Assembly: GCA_052085365.1 (NCBI GenBank)
Contig: JBQDFP010000011.1
Location: forward strand, 1 to 64,000
From: Canibacter sp052085365
GTDB taxonomy: Bacteria; Actinomycetota; Actinomycetes; Actinomycetales; Microbacteriaceae
Length of the DNA stretch: 64,000 nt
Reading direction: 5' to 3'
This document shows, piece by piece, positions 35,435 through 43,575 of the stretch. A model generated the notes under the pieces. The model saw nothing but the letters and a program-made list of their open reading frames with translations. It made no database searches and was not told the origin of the DNA. Within the stretch, counting starts at the first letter, position 1, and each line of letters opens with the position of its first letter. Position numbers and translations under genes: made by a program.

Positions 35435-35463
35435 CAGCTAAGGAGAAGCGAACCGAAAAGCAT
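35419..35463 (-). CDS. leuA leader peptide
   Basis: A 14-codon frame encodes MLFGSLLLSCRDGS, with four Leu codons including three in a row, 70 bases before leuA. The CRDG ending and the stem formed by its last codons resemble leader peptides of other actinobacterial leuA genes. TAACAT lies six bases before the ATG with no ribosome-binding site, which suggests a leaderless message. Ribosome stalling at Leu codons would expose or hide the downstream stem. Confidence 0.7.
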   Translation of the reverse strand: MLFGSLLLSCRDGS

Positions 35464-35512
35464 GAATTTATGTTAGCACTATCGAAACAGTTTTCCGTGT
35501 AGCGTGAGAAAT

Positions 35513-36775
35513 ATGATGGAGCTGCTCGTGCTGAGTATTGCGTTTTCGCCTGCCGTAAGCGCGCTGATTTCTGTCACAATTACGCAGTCCTTTTGGTTTT
35601 CTGTTGTTCCGGCTCGTCTCGCAGGTGTCGGCATTGTAATGTTCACACTTTTGTGGATCTGGCATGAGTTACGTTTGCGCTGGAGCCGACGTTCTGGCGA
35701 GCAGGTTGAATTCGCGGTAGTGGCCCCAGATCATGCTCCGCCTGTTGTTGCCGCAGAGATTATTGAAAATGTTCCCGCCCGGAGTGTTTTACCTGCTGAA
35801 CTCATTCACCTCGCGGTTCAACGCAGCATTCAAATAGGTCAGGTTGTGAAAAGTCCTGACCCCACAGCATCGAAACGCGACGCAACATTTACACAGCGCA
35901 CCCGAGAATTTGCGAAGCTCGGTCCGCATTTCTCTCTCCTTTTACGTAGTCGAAGTCAGCAACATGCAATTGAAGAGCAACTGGTGCGTGAACTGTTCAA
36001 CCCGCCGGTAACAGGGGCTAAGCGCACGCTGGCTGAAGGGAAAAATAGTGAGCTTTCACGCTCATTGGCATGGGTGTTCCAACAAAGAACAGGGTTTCTA
36101 CTGCAACAGCGTTTGCAGACAGTGGGGGGACGCGGGAGTGTGTTTATCGGCGCCATTGTCGGCATACTCATGTTCCTTACCGCGTGCGTGCTCGCCCTCG
36201 TTCCAGCTCAACAGGCGGGCGACCGAGGAACGCTCCTGTCTCTCGTTGCATCACTCATCGTCGGGATCGTAGTTGGGGCGTTCGCGGTTCGTCGTTTTTC
36301 ACTCCCCTACCTCACTCCGCAAGGCGCCTATATGAGAGAACGGCTTCTCGCACTGAAACGCTTCATTTTACTTGAACCAAACGATCGTGAGCTACTCCTA
36401 CAAGAACGCACTCGCGCTCTATTCCAGGAAGACAAGCATCTCGTTCACTCCGCCGAAGATCACACAGATACAGAATTCAATGCGGCACAAGATTCAAGCG
36501 ATCCACACGCTTTTTTTATGCCGGACCCCTCCGACATAATCGCGATATATGAACGTATATTGCCGTATGCCATGCTGTTTCGGCTGCGTGATAGATGGGT
36601 ATCTGCATTAGTTGACGAGTATCGAAAGTTCGGGTTGACGCCCGATTGGATCACGGATGAACAAGCACCTGCGCCTGAGCGCATTCCACTTTTTATCTCT
36701 TCGCTTTCCCACACGCTGCAGGGTTCACTGCCTTCAGTAACCGGAGGGGGCCCTGCGAACTTTAATTCTGCCTAG
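35513..36775 (+). CDS. DUF2207-related membrane protein lacking the ectodomain
   Basis: This 420-residue protein matches only the membrane-to-cytoplasm half of DUF2207 proteins and of the gene that follows. It starts with hydrophobic segments (residues about 3-50), then a cytoplasmic part with SVLPAELIHLAVQRSIQIGQV, a pair of membrane helices (VFIGAIVGILMFLTACVLALV, LLSLVASLIVGIVVGAFAV), the YLTPQGAYMRERLLALKRFI segment, and IIAIYERILPYAMLFRLRDRW near the end. The N-terminal beta-rich outside domain and signal peptide are missing. The start may be GTG 35504 or ATG 35513/35516. Divergent from the leuA leader. Function unknown; it could be a diverged partner of its neighbour rather than a pseudogene, as the frame is intact. 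Confidence 0.75.
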   Translation: MMELLVLSIAFSPAVSALISVTITQSFWFSVVPARLAGVGIVMFTLLWIWHELRLRWSRRSGEQVEFAVVAPDHAPPVVAAEIIENVPARSVLPAELIHLAVQRSIQIGQVVKSPDPTASKRDATFTQRTREFAKLGPHFSLLLRSRSQQHAIEEQLVRELFNPPVTGAKRTLAEGKNSELSRSLAWVFQQRTGFLLQQRLQTVGGRGSVFIGAIVGILMFLTACVLALVPAQQAGDRGTLLSLVASLIVGIVVGAFAVRRFSLPYLTPQGAYMRERLLALKRFILLEPNDRELLLQERTRALFQEDKHLVHSAEDHTDTEFNAAQDSSDPHAFFMPDPSDIIAIYERILPYAMLFRLRDRWVSALVDEYRKFGLTPDWITDEQAPAPERIPLFISSLSHTLQGSLPSVTGGGPANFNSA

Positions 36776-36848
36776 TTGGTCTCGCATCGGTAGAGTGGGG
36801 CTCCGAACGGTTTCGCCTAGACGTTGATTGAAAGTAGAGTCAGCATTC

Positions 36849-38612
36849 ATGCACAGGATCTCATCAAAATTGAGACGAATCGTTGGTTGGAGTGTCGGCG
36901 CAGTACTTGTAACTTTGCTGTTCTTCAGTGGGATAGCCACTGCCCCCGCCGAGGCATCGGTTGAGAACTTCTCATTTGACCGTTGGCAAGTGGACATGAG
37001 CGTTTCACAGTCAGACGACGGCACCAGTGAGGCAAGCGTACAAGAAACTGTAGTCGCGAACTTTGATGTTTATAATCAAAACAAGGGAATCGTACGGAGC
37101 ATTCCTCAACGGTATGAGGGCGCTTCAATAGATATTTCTGATGTTCACGTTACTGACGCCGCTGGAAAACCGTCACCGTTTGAAACAGAGTCCGCGGACG
37201 GAAACCTGCGGATTCTTACCGGAACCGATGAATATGTAAACGGTCGTCAAACTTATGTAATCACATACACGCTCAAGAACGTTATCCATAACGTACAGGA
37301 TGACAAGCGCGGAAAAATCGACGAACTGTATTGGAACCTGCTTCCTGCTGATCGGGCACAACCGGTTAACCACTTCAGTGCCACGATCGACTTTGATGAC
37401 ACGCTCAAAAACGCGCTGACCGGACATGAATTTTGTTACGCCGGCACCGAGGGGTCTAATGGGTCGTGCGAAATCACGAATAGCGGGTCAAAGATTCAAG
37501 TCCCAAGCACCCAGCTTCGTGAGTATGAAGGTCTCACCGTTGCGATTGGACTGGAGAACGGGACGGTAAAACAGCCAATGTCTCGTGCGGTGTCCCGAGG
37601 ATTTTTTGCTGTATTCCCATACGTCACCGCAGCGACTGTCCTGACACTTATTTCAGGTTGGGTCGTGAGGTTCATCGCGCGTCGACGCGGACGAAAAAGC
37701 GGAGACGGTCTGGTTGTAGCGCAATACGATGTCCCCCTCGATTTACCACCTGCTGCTGCTGCATGGGTGGTGAATAGGCCGAAGTCTTCGTTCCAAGCAC
37801 AAATCGTCCATCTTGCAGTCAACGGGGCACTTGTCATTCAAGACCTGGTGAGTCCAGGTGAGACAGGTCTCACTCTCGTCAAACGGGACATTACTGTGCC
37901 TACGATTGCGGACAAGCTCGTCATGGAAGCGCTGTTTCGCGCAGGTCCAAGTATTGATGTTGTTAAGGGCAGCCCAAATAAAGTGCTCATGGCAGCTTCG
38001 AAAGATAATCAAAAGTCCGGCTTGCAACTTGCTGAAGAGCACCACCTTGTGACCCATAAAGTCGGCAAGGCGAGCATGTGGCTTGGTCTCGCGACCCTGT
38101 TGCTGGGGATTTTCCCAATTATTGGTTTTTTCTTAGGGGTCGGCGCTGTATGGTTCGTCGTCCCGCTGCTTGGATTCTTCTTATTTAAAAAGAACACGGT
38201 GTTAACACCAGCGGGTGCACGAACACGAGAATATTTGCTCGGTGTGCGGGAGTTCATCGCGGTTGCCGAAGCAGAGCGGTTTCAAATGCTTCAGTCTTAC
38301 CAGGGTGCAGATCGGCTTTCGAACGGCGACGTAGACGTCGTGCATATTTATGAAAAACTGTTGCCCTATGCGATTCTCTTTGGTCAAGAAAAGTCCTGGG
38401 CCAAAAACCTCGAAGTCGTCTACCAACAGACGAACACAAGCCCGTATGCCTGGGCACCCGCGTTCCACAGCGGCGGTGTTTCTGGCCTGAGTAACGGTCT
38501 CAGTGTTTTCGGTTCAAGTTTGTCGAGTGCTTCAACTTCGTCCAGCAGTGGATCCAGTGGCGGAGGTTCCGTCGGTGGTGGCGGGGGCGGCGGCTCGGCT
38601 GGAGGCCGCTAG
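36849..38612 (+). CDS. DUF2207 membrane protein with Gly-rich C-terminus
   Basis: The 587-residue protein has a signal peptide (RRIVGWSVGAVLVTLLFFSG, cleavage after AEA), an outside DUF2207 domain of about 220 residues with repeated VxxTY- and DxY-type strands (VQETVVANFDVYNQNKGIVRSIPQRY), a membrane helix (FFAVFPYVTAATVLTLISGWVV), a cytoplasmic segment with QAQIVHLAVNGALVIQDL, a helix pair, and the VHIYEKLLPYAILFGQEKSW motif. It ends in a Ser/Gly low-complexity tail (GSSGGGSVGGGGGGGSAGG), typical of the family. A TTG 21 bases upstream is another possible start. The stop shares CTAG with era on the other strand. Function of the family is not known. Confidence 0.85.
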   Translation: MHRISSKLRRIVGWSVGAVLVTLLFFSGIATAPAEASVENFSFDRWQVDMSVSQSDDGTSEASVQETVVANFDVYNQNKGIVRSIPQRYEGASIDISDVHVTDAAGKPSPFETESADGNLRILTGTDEYVNGRQTYVITYTLKNVIHNVQDDKRGKIDELYWNLLPADRAQPVNHFSATIDFDDTLKNALTGHEFCYAGTEGSNGSCEITNSGSKIQVPSTQLREYEGLTVAIGLENGTVKQPMSRAVSRGFFAVFPYVTAATVLTLISGWVVRFIARRRGRKSGDGLVVAQYDVPLDLPPAAAAWVVNRPKSSFQAQIVHLAVNGALVIQDLVSPGETGLTLVKRDITVPTIADKLVMEALFRAGPSIDVVKGSPNKVLMAASKDNQKSGLQLAEEHHLVTHKVGKASMWLGLATLLLGIFPIIGFFLGVGAVWFVVPLLGFFLFKKNTVLTPAGARTREYLLGVREFIAVAEAERFQMLQSYQGADRLSNGDVDVVHIYEKLLPYAILFGQEKSWAKNLEVVYQQTNTSPYAWAPAFHSGGVSGLSNGLSVFGSSLSSASTSSSSGSSGGGSVGGGGGGGSAGGR

Positions 38613-39520
38613 AATCCGAGTTTGCCGAGTGCCTTCGGGTCGCGCTGCCACTCTTTCAAGACTTTAACTCGGAGCGACAGGTAAACTTTTTCTCCGAGGA
38701 GGTCTTGAATCTGCTCCCGGGCAACGCTTCCGACATCTCGTAGGTTCGCCCCACCCTTGCCGATAATGATGCCTTTTTGGCTGTCCCTTTCGACATATAT
38801 GCTTGCGTAGAGTTCGAGTAACCCGTTTTCACGGCGCTCGCGATCATCAATTGTGACCGCGATTGAGTGTGGAAGCTCCTCGCGTGCACCTGCAAGCGCA
38901 GCTTCTCGAATATACTCCGAAATCAGGTCGTCTTCACTTTCATCGGTGAAGTCGTCGTCGCCGTATAGCGGTGGCGAGATCGGCATCAAGCTCAGCAGTA
39001 CGTCTGTTAATACATCAAGTTGGTGGCCTGTCGAGGAGGAAACGGGAATGACCGCGTCCCAGCCTCCCAGACTGTCTACCTCTGCAAGCTGCAGCATTGT
39101 CTGGTCGGCGCCAGCCTTATCCGTTTTAGTGACAATGGCAATTTTTTTCGCACGGGGAAAGTCTGCCAATTGTTGATGAATAAAACGATCACCTGGACCG
39201 ATTTTGTCGTTCGCCGGGAAACACATGCCGATCACATCGACATCTCCGAGAGTAGCGGTGACGAGGTCGTTCAGCCGGTGTCCGAGGAGCGTTCTTGGTC
39301 GATGAATTCCGGGGGTGTCAACGATGATGAGTTGCCCGTTCGGCCGGTGTACGATACCGCGGATGGCTTTGCGAGTAGTTTGAGGTTTATCACTGGTGAT
39401 CGCAATTTTTTCGCCTACGAGGGCATTCGTCAGCGTCGACTTCCCCACATTTGGTCTGCCCACAAAGGTAACGAACCCTGCTCGGAATTCGGCGTCCTGA
39501 GTAATTGCCTTTTCAGTCAT
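38609..39520 (-). CDS. era: GTPase Era
   Basis: Era is an essential GTPase that binds the 3' end of 16S rRNA during 30S maturation. The 303-residue protein has G1 GRPNVGKSTLTNALVG, the switch region KPQTTRKAIRG, G3 DTPGIHRPRTLLG, G4 TKTD, and a C-terminal KH domain with GIIIGKGGANLRDVGSVAREQIQDLLG. The ATG overlaps the CorC gene stop in ATGA. It is the last gene of the hrcA-to-era run and ends against the convergent DUF2207 gene without a terminator-sized gap. Confidence 0.97.
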   Translation of the reverse strand: MTEKAITQDAEFRAGFVTFVGRPNVGKSTLTNALVGEKIAITSDKPQTTRKAIRGIVHRPNGQLIIVDTPGIHRPRTLLGHRLNDLVTATLGDVDVIGMCFPANDKIGPGDRFIHQQLADFPRAKKIAIVTKTDKAGADQTMLQLAEVDSLGGWDAVIPVSSSTGHQLDVLTDVLLSLMPISPPLYGDDDFTDESEDDLISEYIREAALAGAREELPHSIAVTIDDRERRENGLLELYASIYVERDSQKGIIIGKGGANLRDVGSVAREQIQDLLGEKVYLSLRVKVLKEWQRDPKALGKLGF

Positions 39521-40902
39521 GTTGATTCTGGTGCCTCACTTGTTGACGTCGACTCTTCGGTGTCGACGCTCTCCGCATTGTCGTGGTTCTTTCGAGTATC
39601 GCTGTCGACGGGATCGTGTTCTCGAGTCTCACGAACACCGCCTACCCACTGTGCTCGCACAGCGTGAATAGTGTGACGTCGATCAGTGACAAAAGCAGTC
39701 AGCTCGATTCCTGCAATGGTGACGCAGTCGTTCGTGTCTGCGAGTCGACCGAGTTCCTTCACCAGAAGACCCGCAACCGTATCAACATCATCGTCTTCTA
39801 TTTCAATATCGAACAGCTGGCCCAATTCGTTTACGCTCACTCGTGGGTTGAGCAGGAATGAACCGTCTTCTTGTTGCTCGACTTCGGGACGTTCACGGTC
39901 GTGTTCGTCATAGATTTCACCCACGAGCTCCTCAATCAAGTCTTCGAGCGTGACGAGTCCTGAGATTCCGCCATATTCATCCACAGTTAGTGCCAGATGA
40001 TTCGCTTCGCGTCGCATTTGTTGCAGCAGCTCGCCCGCGCGAATCAAATCGGGCACGAACATGGCCGGACGCATCATTCGGGTTACGCTCGCGGTATCTG
40101 CTTCATTTTCATGCCGATTGACGAACCCGGCAAGATCTCGCAAATAAACCATGCCATGTATATCATCCGCATCTTCCGCAACGACCGGCATACGGGAGTG
40201 CCTCGAGGCAAGCAACTCTTCGAGAGCTTCACGGACGGTGATGTCCGCGTCGACCGTCATCATGTCAGTTCTGGGCACCATCACCTCACGAGCGATCGTG
40301 TCACCAAACTCTACGAGCGAGTGAATATACGCACGGTCTCCTTCTTCGAGCAGATTTCGTTCAGCCGCTCGATCCACCATTGACAGTATTTGACGTTCAT
40401 CAGAGTCTTCGTCTCGTGTCTCTCGCGCTTTACCTGACACGCGGTTGCTGAACCGAATCAGCCCGGTGGCAATCGGGCCCAGTATGAACCGAACTGCTCG
40501 CACGAGCGGTGCGCTGAGTCGAATAAATGTGTCCGCGTGATTCACTCCAACTGAGCGTGGACTTGCGCCCACCAGCACAAATGTAGAGGCAGTGAGGATC
40601 ACAACAGCCAAAAGCAGTGTCAGCCACAGTCGTTCGAGCGTATATGCCAAGACCACCGTAATGAGCACCGCAACTAAGCTCTCGGCGATCACTCTGGCGA
40701 ACCCAATTGCGTTCGTGTGCGCAGCTTCATCCTCGGCTATGGCTCGTATGGCGCGATCGCTCCGCCTATCACCGTCGGCGAGCCGAAACAATTCGGCACG
40801 TGATCGCACTGAAAGCGCCGCTTCTGTCGCAGCCAGCACGCCCCCGAACGCGAGCATAATGATCGCGATCGCTATGAACACGATAACTAAGCCAATGTTC
40901 AT
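39517..40902 (-). CDS. CNNM/CorC-type transporter-associated protein (HlyC/CorC family)
   Basis: The 461-residue protein has an N-terminal CNNM transmembrane domain (about residues 1-150: LVIVFIAIAIIMLAFGGVLAATEAALS and two further helices), paired CBS domains (MVPRTDMMTVDADITVREALEELLASRHSRMPVV) and a CorC_HlyC domain with MRREANHLALTVDEYGGISGLVTLEDLIEELVGEI. Members are linked to Mg2+/Co2+ efflux in other organisms. A polar, acidic C-terminal tail of about 40 residues follows. It overlaps ybeY and era by four bases on either side, the usual ybeY-corC-era order. Confidence 0.93.
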   Translation of the reverse strand: MNIGLVIVFIAIAIIMLAFGGVLAATEAALSVRSRAELFRLADGDRRSDRAIRAIAEDEAAHTNAIGFARVIAESLVAVLITVVLAYTLERLWLTLLLAVVILTASTFVLVGASPRSVGVNHADTFIRLSAPLVRAVRFILGPIATGLIRFSNRVSGKARETRDEDSDERQILSMVDRAAERNLLEEGDRAYIHSLVEFGDTIAREVMVPRTDMMTVDADITVREALEELLASRHSRMPVVAEDADDIHGMVYLRDLAGFVNRHENEADTASVTRMMRPAMFVPDLIRAGELLQQMRREANHLALTVDEYGGISGLVTLEDLIEELVGEIYDEHDRERPEVEQQEDGSFLLNPRVSVNELGQLFDIEIEDDDVDTVAGLLVKELGRLADTNDCVTIAGIELTAFVTDRRHTIHAVRAQWVGGVRETREHDPVDSDTRKNHDNAESVDTEESTSTSEAPEST

Positions 40903-41360
40903 GGCTGGCTTTCAACACTGTTAAAACTCATCAACAGCTCACGTTGCAGTCCAAACATTTCCGCTTCTTCAATGGGGGTCGCATGATCGAAGCCCAGCAA
41001 ATGCAGCATGCCGTGCGTGACGAGGACTGCCACTTCGTCGGCTAAGGAGTGACCGGCCGCTGCCGCTTGTGTTTGCGCAACCTGTGGGCAAACCACGATA
41101 TCACCGAGGATCCCTGCAGGTGTGACCGAGTCGGGTCGCCCAGGTCGTAATTCGTCCATAGGGAAACTCAGCACGTCTGTCGTGCCTGGCTCGTTCATCC
41201 ACTGTTCATGAAGCCCTTCCATAGCATCTTCATTCACAAAGATGATGCTCACATCAGTCTTCGGATTCACATGTGTCTGGACGAGGATGTGTTCAGCTAA
41301 GCGCAGCAGACGTTCTTCACCGATCTCAATGTCGGATTCATTGTTGAGCTCTACGGTCAT
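40899..41360 (-). CDS. ybeY: Endoribonuclease YbeY
   Basis: YbeY is a single-metal endoribonuclease needed for 16S rRNA 3'-end maturation and late 70S quality control. The 153-residue length is normal. The zinc site HGMLHLLGFDH (H-x3-H-x5-H) is intact, preceded by the conserved TDVLSFPMDELRPG segment. Start ATG 41360 overlaps the phoH stop (ATGA), and the stop overlaps the CorC gene. Its function fits the neighbouring Era. Confidence 0.97.
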   Translation of the reverse strand: MTVELNNESDIEIGEERLLRLAEHILVQTHVNPKTDVSIIFVNEDAMEGLHEQWMNEPGTTDVLSFPMDELRPGRPDSVTPAGILGDIVVCPQVAQTQAAAAGHSLADEVAVLVTHGMLHLLGFDHATPIEEAEMFGLQRELLMSFNSVESQP

Positions 41361-42385
41361 CGTGACGTCTCCGTATGATCTGTATTCTCATTTTCCGCAG
41401 GCATATTGTGTCCAAAAGATTCATAGGCATCAACGATGCGCCCGACTAGGGGGTTTCGTATTATGTCGTCTGCCGACAAACGTATGAAAGACACGTCATC
41501 AACGTCGTGCAAGACTTCTGAAGCATGTTTTAACCCGCTGGCCTTGCCCGGAAGGTCTATTTGTGTCAGGTCGCCTGTGACCACAACCTGTGAATCGTAC
41601 CCAAGCCTGGTGAGGAACATCTTCATTTGTTCCCGCGTCGTGTTCTGTGCCTCATCAAGAATGATGAACGACTCGTTGAGGGTCCGTCCTCGCATGTACG
41701 CTAACGGTGCCACTTCAATCGTGCCACTTTCAAGCAACCGTGGAACCGATTCTGGATCCAGCATTGCCCCCAAAGCATCGAAGAGCGGTCGCAGGTAGGG
41801 GTCAATTTTCTCTTCGAGACTCCCCGGAAGATATCCGAGCCGTTCGCCCGCCTCCACCGCTGGCCGAGTCAGAACAATTTTTGATACTTCACGTCGCTGC
41901 AACGCAGCAACAGCCTGAGCAATTGCAAGATACGTTTTGCCGGTGCCGGCTGGACCGACACCGAACACGACCGTGTTCTCGGAGATCGCGTTCACATATT
42001 CACGCTGGCCTGAGGTCTGTGGGCGGATTTGGCGGCCGCGGACCGTCAAAATCGGCTCGCCAAGTTTCTGACCAACAGACGTCGTACTTGCGTCAGAAGA
42101 ACGCTGCCGTAGTTGGGAGACATCCCTCGTTGTCGGTTGAGCCCCGTGACGAGCCAGTTCGAGCGACTCATACACAACCTGTTCGGCGTCACGAACGCCG
42201 GTCGCAGCACCCGAGATCGTGAGAACATGACCGCGAAGATGAAAATCTAGCGCCGGAAAGTTCTCTTCAAGATCGTGCACATACCGTTCGTTTGGTCCAA
42301 GAAATTTCGCGAGGTCAACGCCAGTCAGTAGCACTGACCGGCGTAACAGGAGCGGCGCCCCAGAGTCGGTGTGATCACTATCCAA
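41357..42385 (-). CDS. phoH: PhoH-family ATPase (TTG start)
   Basis: PhoH-like proteins are RNA-linked P-loop ATPases, usually next to ybeY. The core has GPAGTGKTYLAIAQAVAALQRREV (Walker A), LTRPAVEAGERLGYLPGSLEEKIDPYLRPLFDAL and SFIILDEAQNTTREQMKMFLTRLG (Walker B), with GDLTQIDLPG downstream. The open frame extends far into the HIT gene. TTG 42385 fits best: it overlaps the HIT stop in TTGGATAG and has GAGGAG ten bases upstream, giving 342 residues, the family length. Other starts at 42520 and in between have no family similarity. Confidence 0.93.
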   Translation of the reverse strand: MDSDHTDSGAPLLLRRSVLLTGVDLAKFLGPNERYVHDLEENFPALDFHLRGHVLTISGAATGVRDAEQVVYESLELARHGAQPTTRDVSQLRQRSSDASTTSVGQKLGEPILTVRGRQIRPQTSGQREYVNAISENTVVFGVGPAGTGKTYLAIAQAVAALQRREVSKIVLTRPAVEAGERLGYLPGSLEEKIDPYLRPLFDALGAMLDPESVPRLLESGTIEVAPLAYMRGRTLNESFIILDEAQNTTREQMKMFLTRLGYDSQVVVTGDLTQIDLPGKASGLKHASEVLHDVDDVSFIRLSADDIIRNPLVGRIVDAYESFGHNMPAENENTDHTETSR

Positions 42386-42731
42386 CGAGTGTTCGCTCCT
42401 CAAGGTCTCCAGAGAGTACGTGTGCGTGCACGTGAAAAACTGTTTGGCCCGCGTTGGCACCATTGTTAAAGATGAGTCGGAAGTCTCCGTCAGCCTGTTC
42501 AGTCGCAAGCTGATGAGCAACCGTCACCATTTCAGCAAGCAGTCCCGGGTCTCCCGCGGCCAGTTCGGTCACGTTCGTATACTCCGTGGTTTTAGGAATC
42601 ACCAAAATATGCACTTTTGCCTGCGGGTTCATATCTGGAAACGCAATAACCCGTTCCGTTTCAGCCAGCTTTTCGACTGGAATTTCACCGGAGACAATCT
42701 TTCCAAATACTGTTTCTTCAGCCATATCCAC
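42378..42731 (-). CDS. HIT-family nucleotide hydrolase
   Basis: The 117-residue protein has the histidine triad as FHVHAHVLSGD (H-x-H-x-H) near its end and the typical N-terminal TVFGKIVSGEIPVEKLAETERVIAFPDMNPQAKVHILVIPK. HIT proteins hydrolyse purine nucleoside phosphoramidates and related adenylates. It lies between rsmE and phoH, as in most actinobacteria, and probably shares the hrcA message. The 62-base gap to rsmE is the largest within this part of the run and shows no clear promoter. Confidence 0.95.
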   Translation of the reverse strand: MDMAEETVFGKIVSGEIPVEKLAETERVIAFPDMNPQAKVHILVIPKTTEYTNVTELAAGDPGLLAEMVTVAHQLATEQADGDFRLIFNNGANAGQTVFHVHAHVLSGDLEERTLVG

Positions 42732-42792
42732 AGTCTACTGGGCAAATCTCTGTCGTTTCAGCTGCGTGCTTATTCTGACCAGAAATTTACGA

Positions 42793-43554
42793 CTACCAGG
42801 TGCGGTTGAGTGTATGGATCATTGCGATTGCGGCGGGACCCGCACTCGAGGTGCGAAGCACGTGCGAGCCAAGTTTCACAGGTGTTGCGCCACGTTGCTC
42901 AAGCGCAACAATTTCTGCTTCAGTAATTCCACCTTCAGGGCCGACCACCACTGTGATGCCGTGCGGTGGCTCAGGGCTCTCCAGGCGTAATACATACGCA
43001 TCACGCAGGTGCTGGTCGGCGCGTGGATCCAGCACAAATACTGGGTGACGCGCACTGCCTTCCGACTTAAGAATGTCGTCAGTAGAGATCGCGTCTGTCA
43101 CGCGCGGAATGTATGCGCGCAGTGATTGTTTTGCAGCTTCGTAGGCTACGCGTTGCCACTTCGCACACCCTTTAGTTTTCTTATCTGGCGAGTTCCATCG
43201 CGAGACTGATCGATCAGCCTGCCATGGCTGAACGGTCGTCACACCAAATTCGGTGGACTGCTCAACCGCGCGCTCTGCGCGATCACCTTTGGCAAGAGCC
43301 TGCACGAGCGTGATTGGAACCGAAGCGGGTTCCTCCCTATTGACCTCAAGAATCGTCGCAGTGAAACGTGAACCAAACGTCTCGTTCACCACGCAGCTCG
43401 CGATCACGCCCGCGCCATCTCCGACAAGAATTGTCTCATCAGCGCGCAGACGTGAAACTTTTACAGCGTGCCGTCCTTCGTCACCAGTGACCTCGAGGAT
43501 ATCGCCCAGGTCCCAGGAGCCGGCGTGGTCCGGGCTGTAGTACAAATGAGCCAT
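42793..43554 (-). CDS. rsmE: 16S rRNA m3U1498 methyltransferase RsmE
   Basis: RsmE methylates U1498 of 16S rRNA with SAM. The 253-residue protein has an N-terminal PUA-like domain (HLYYSPDHAGSWDLGDILEVTGDEGRHAVKVSRLRADETILVGDG) and a SPOUT fold whose knot holds VVVGPEGGITEAEIVALEQRGATPVKLGSHVLRTSSAGPAAIA. All hallmark parts are present. It follows dnaJ by 21 bases, the standard heat-shock cluster order. Confidence 0.96.
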   Translation of the reverse strand: MAHLYYSPDHAGSWDLGDILEVTGDEGRHAVKVSRLRADETILVGDGAGVIASCVVNETFGSRFTATILEVNREEPASVPITLVQALAKGDRAERAVEQSTEFGVTTVQPWQADRSVSRWNSPDKKTKGCAKWQRVAYEAAKQSLRAYIPRVTDAISTDDILKSEGSARHPVFVLDPRADQHLRDAYVLRLESPEPPHGITVVVGPEGGITEAEIVALEQRGATPVKLGSHVLRTSSAGPAAIAMIHTLNRTW

Positions 43555-43575
43555 ACGAACTCGGCGCCAATCCGG

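Noticed and set aside
35513..36775. First DUF2207 gene as a pseudogene
   Set aside because: The frame is intact over 420 codons with complete motifs at the end; loss of the ectodomain is clean rather than a decay pattern.
41707..42222. Plus-strand open frame of 171 codons
   Set aside because: Antisense to phoH; Arg/Pro/Ser-rich composition typical of a shadow of a coding strand.
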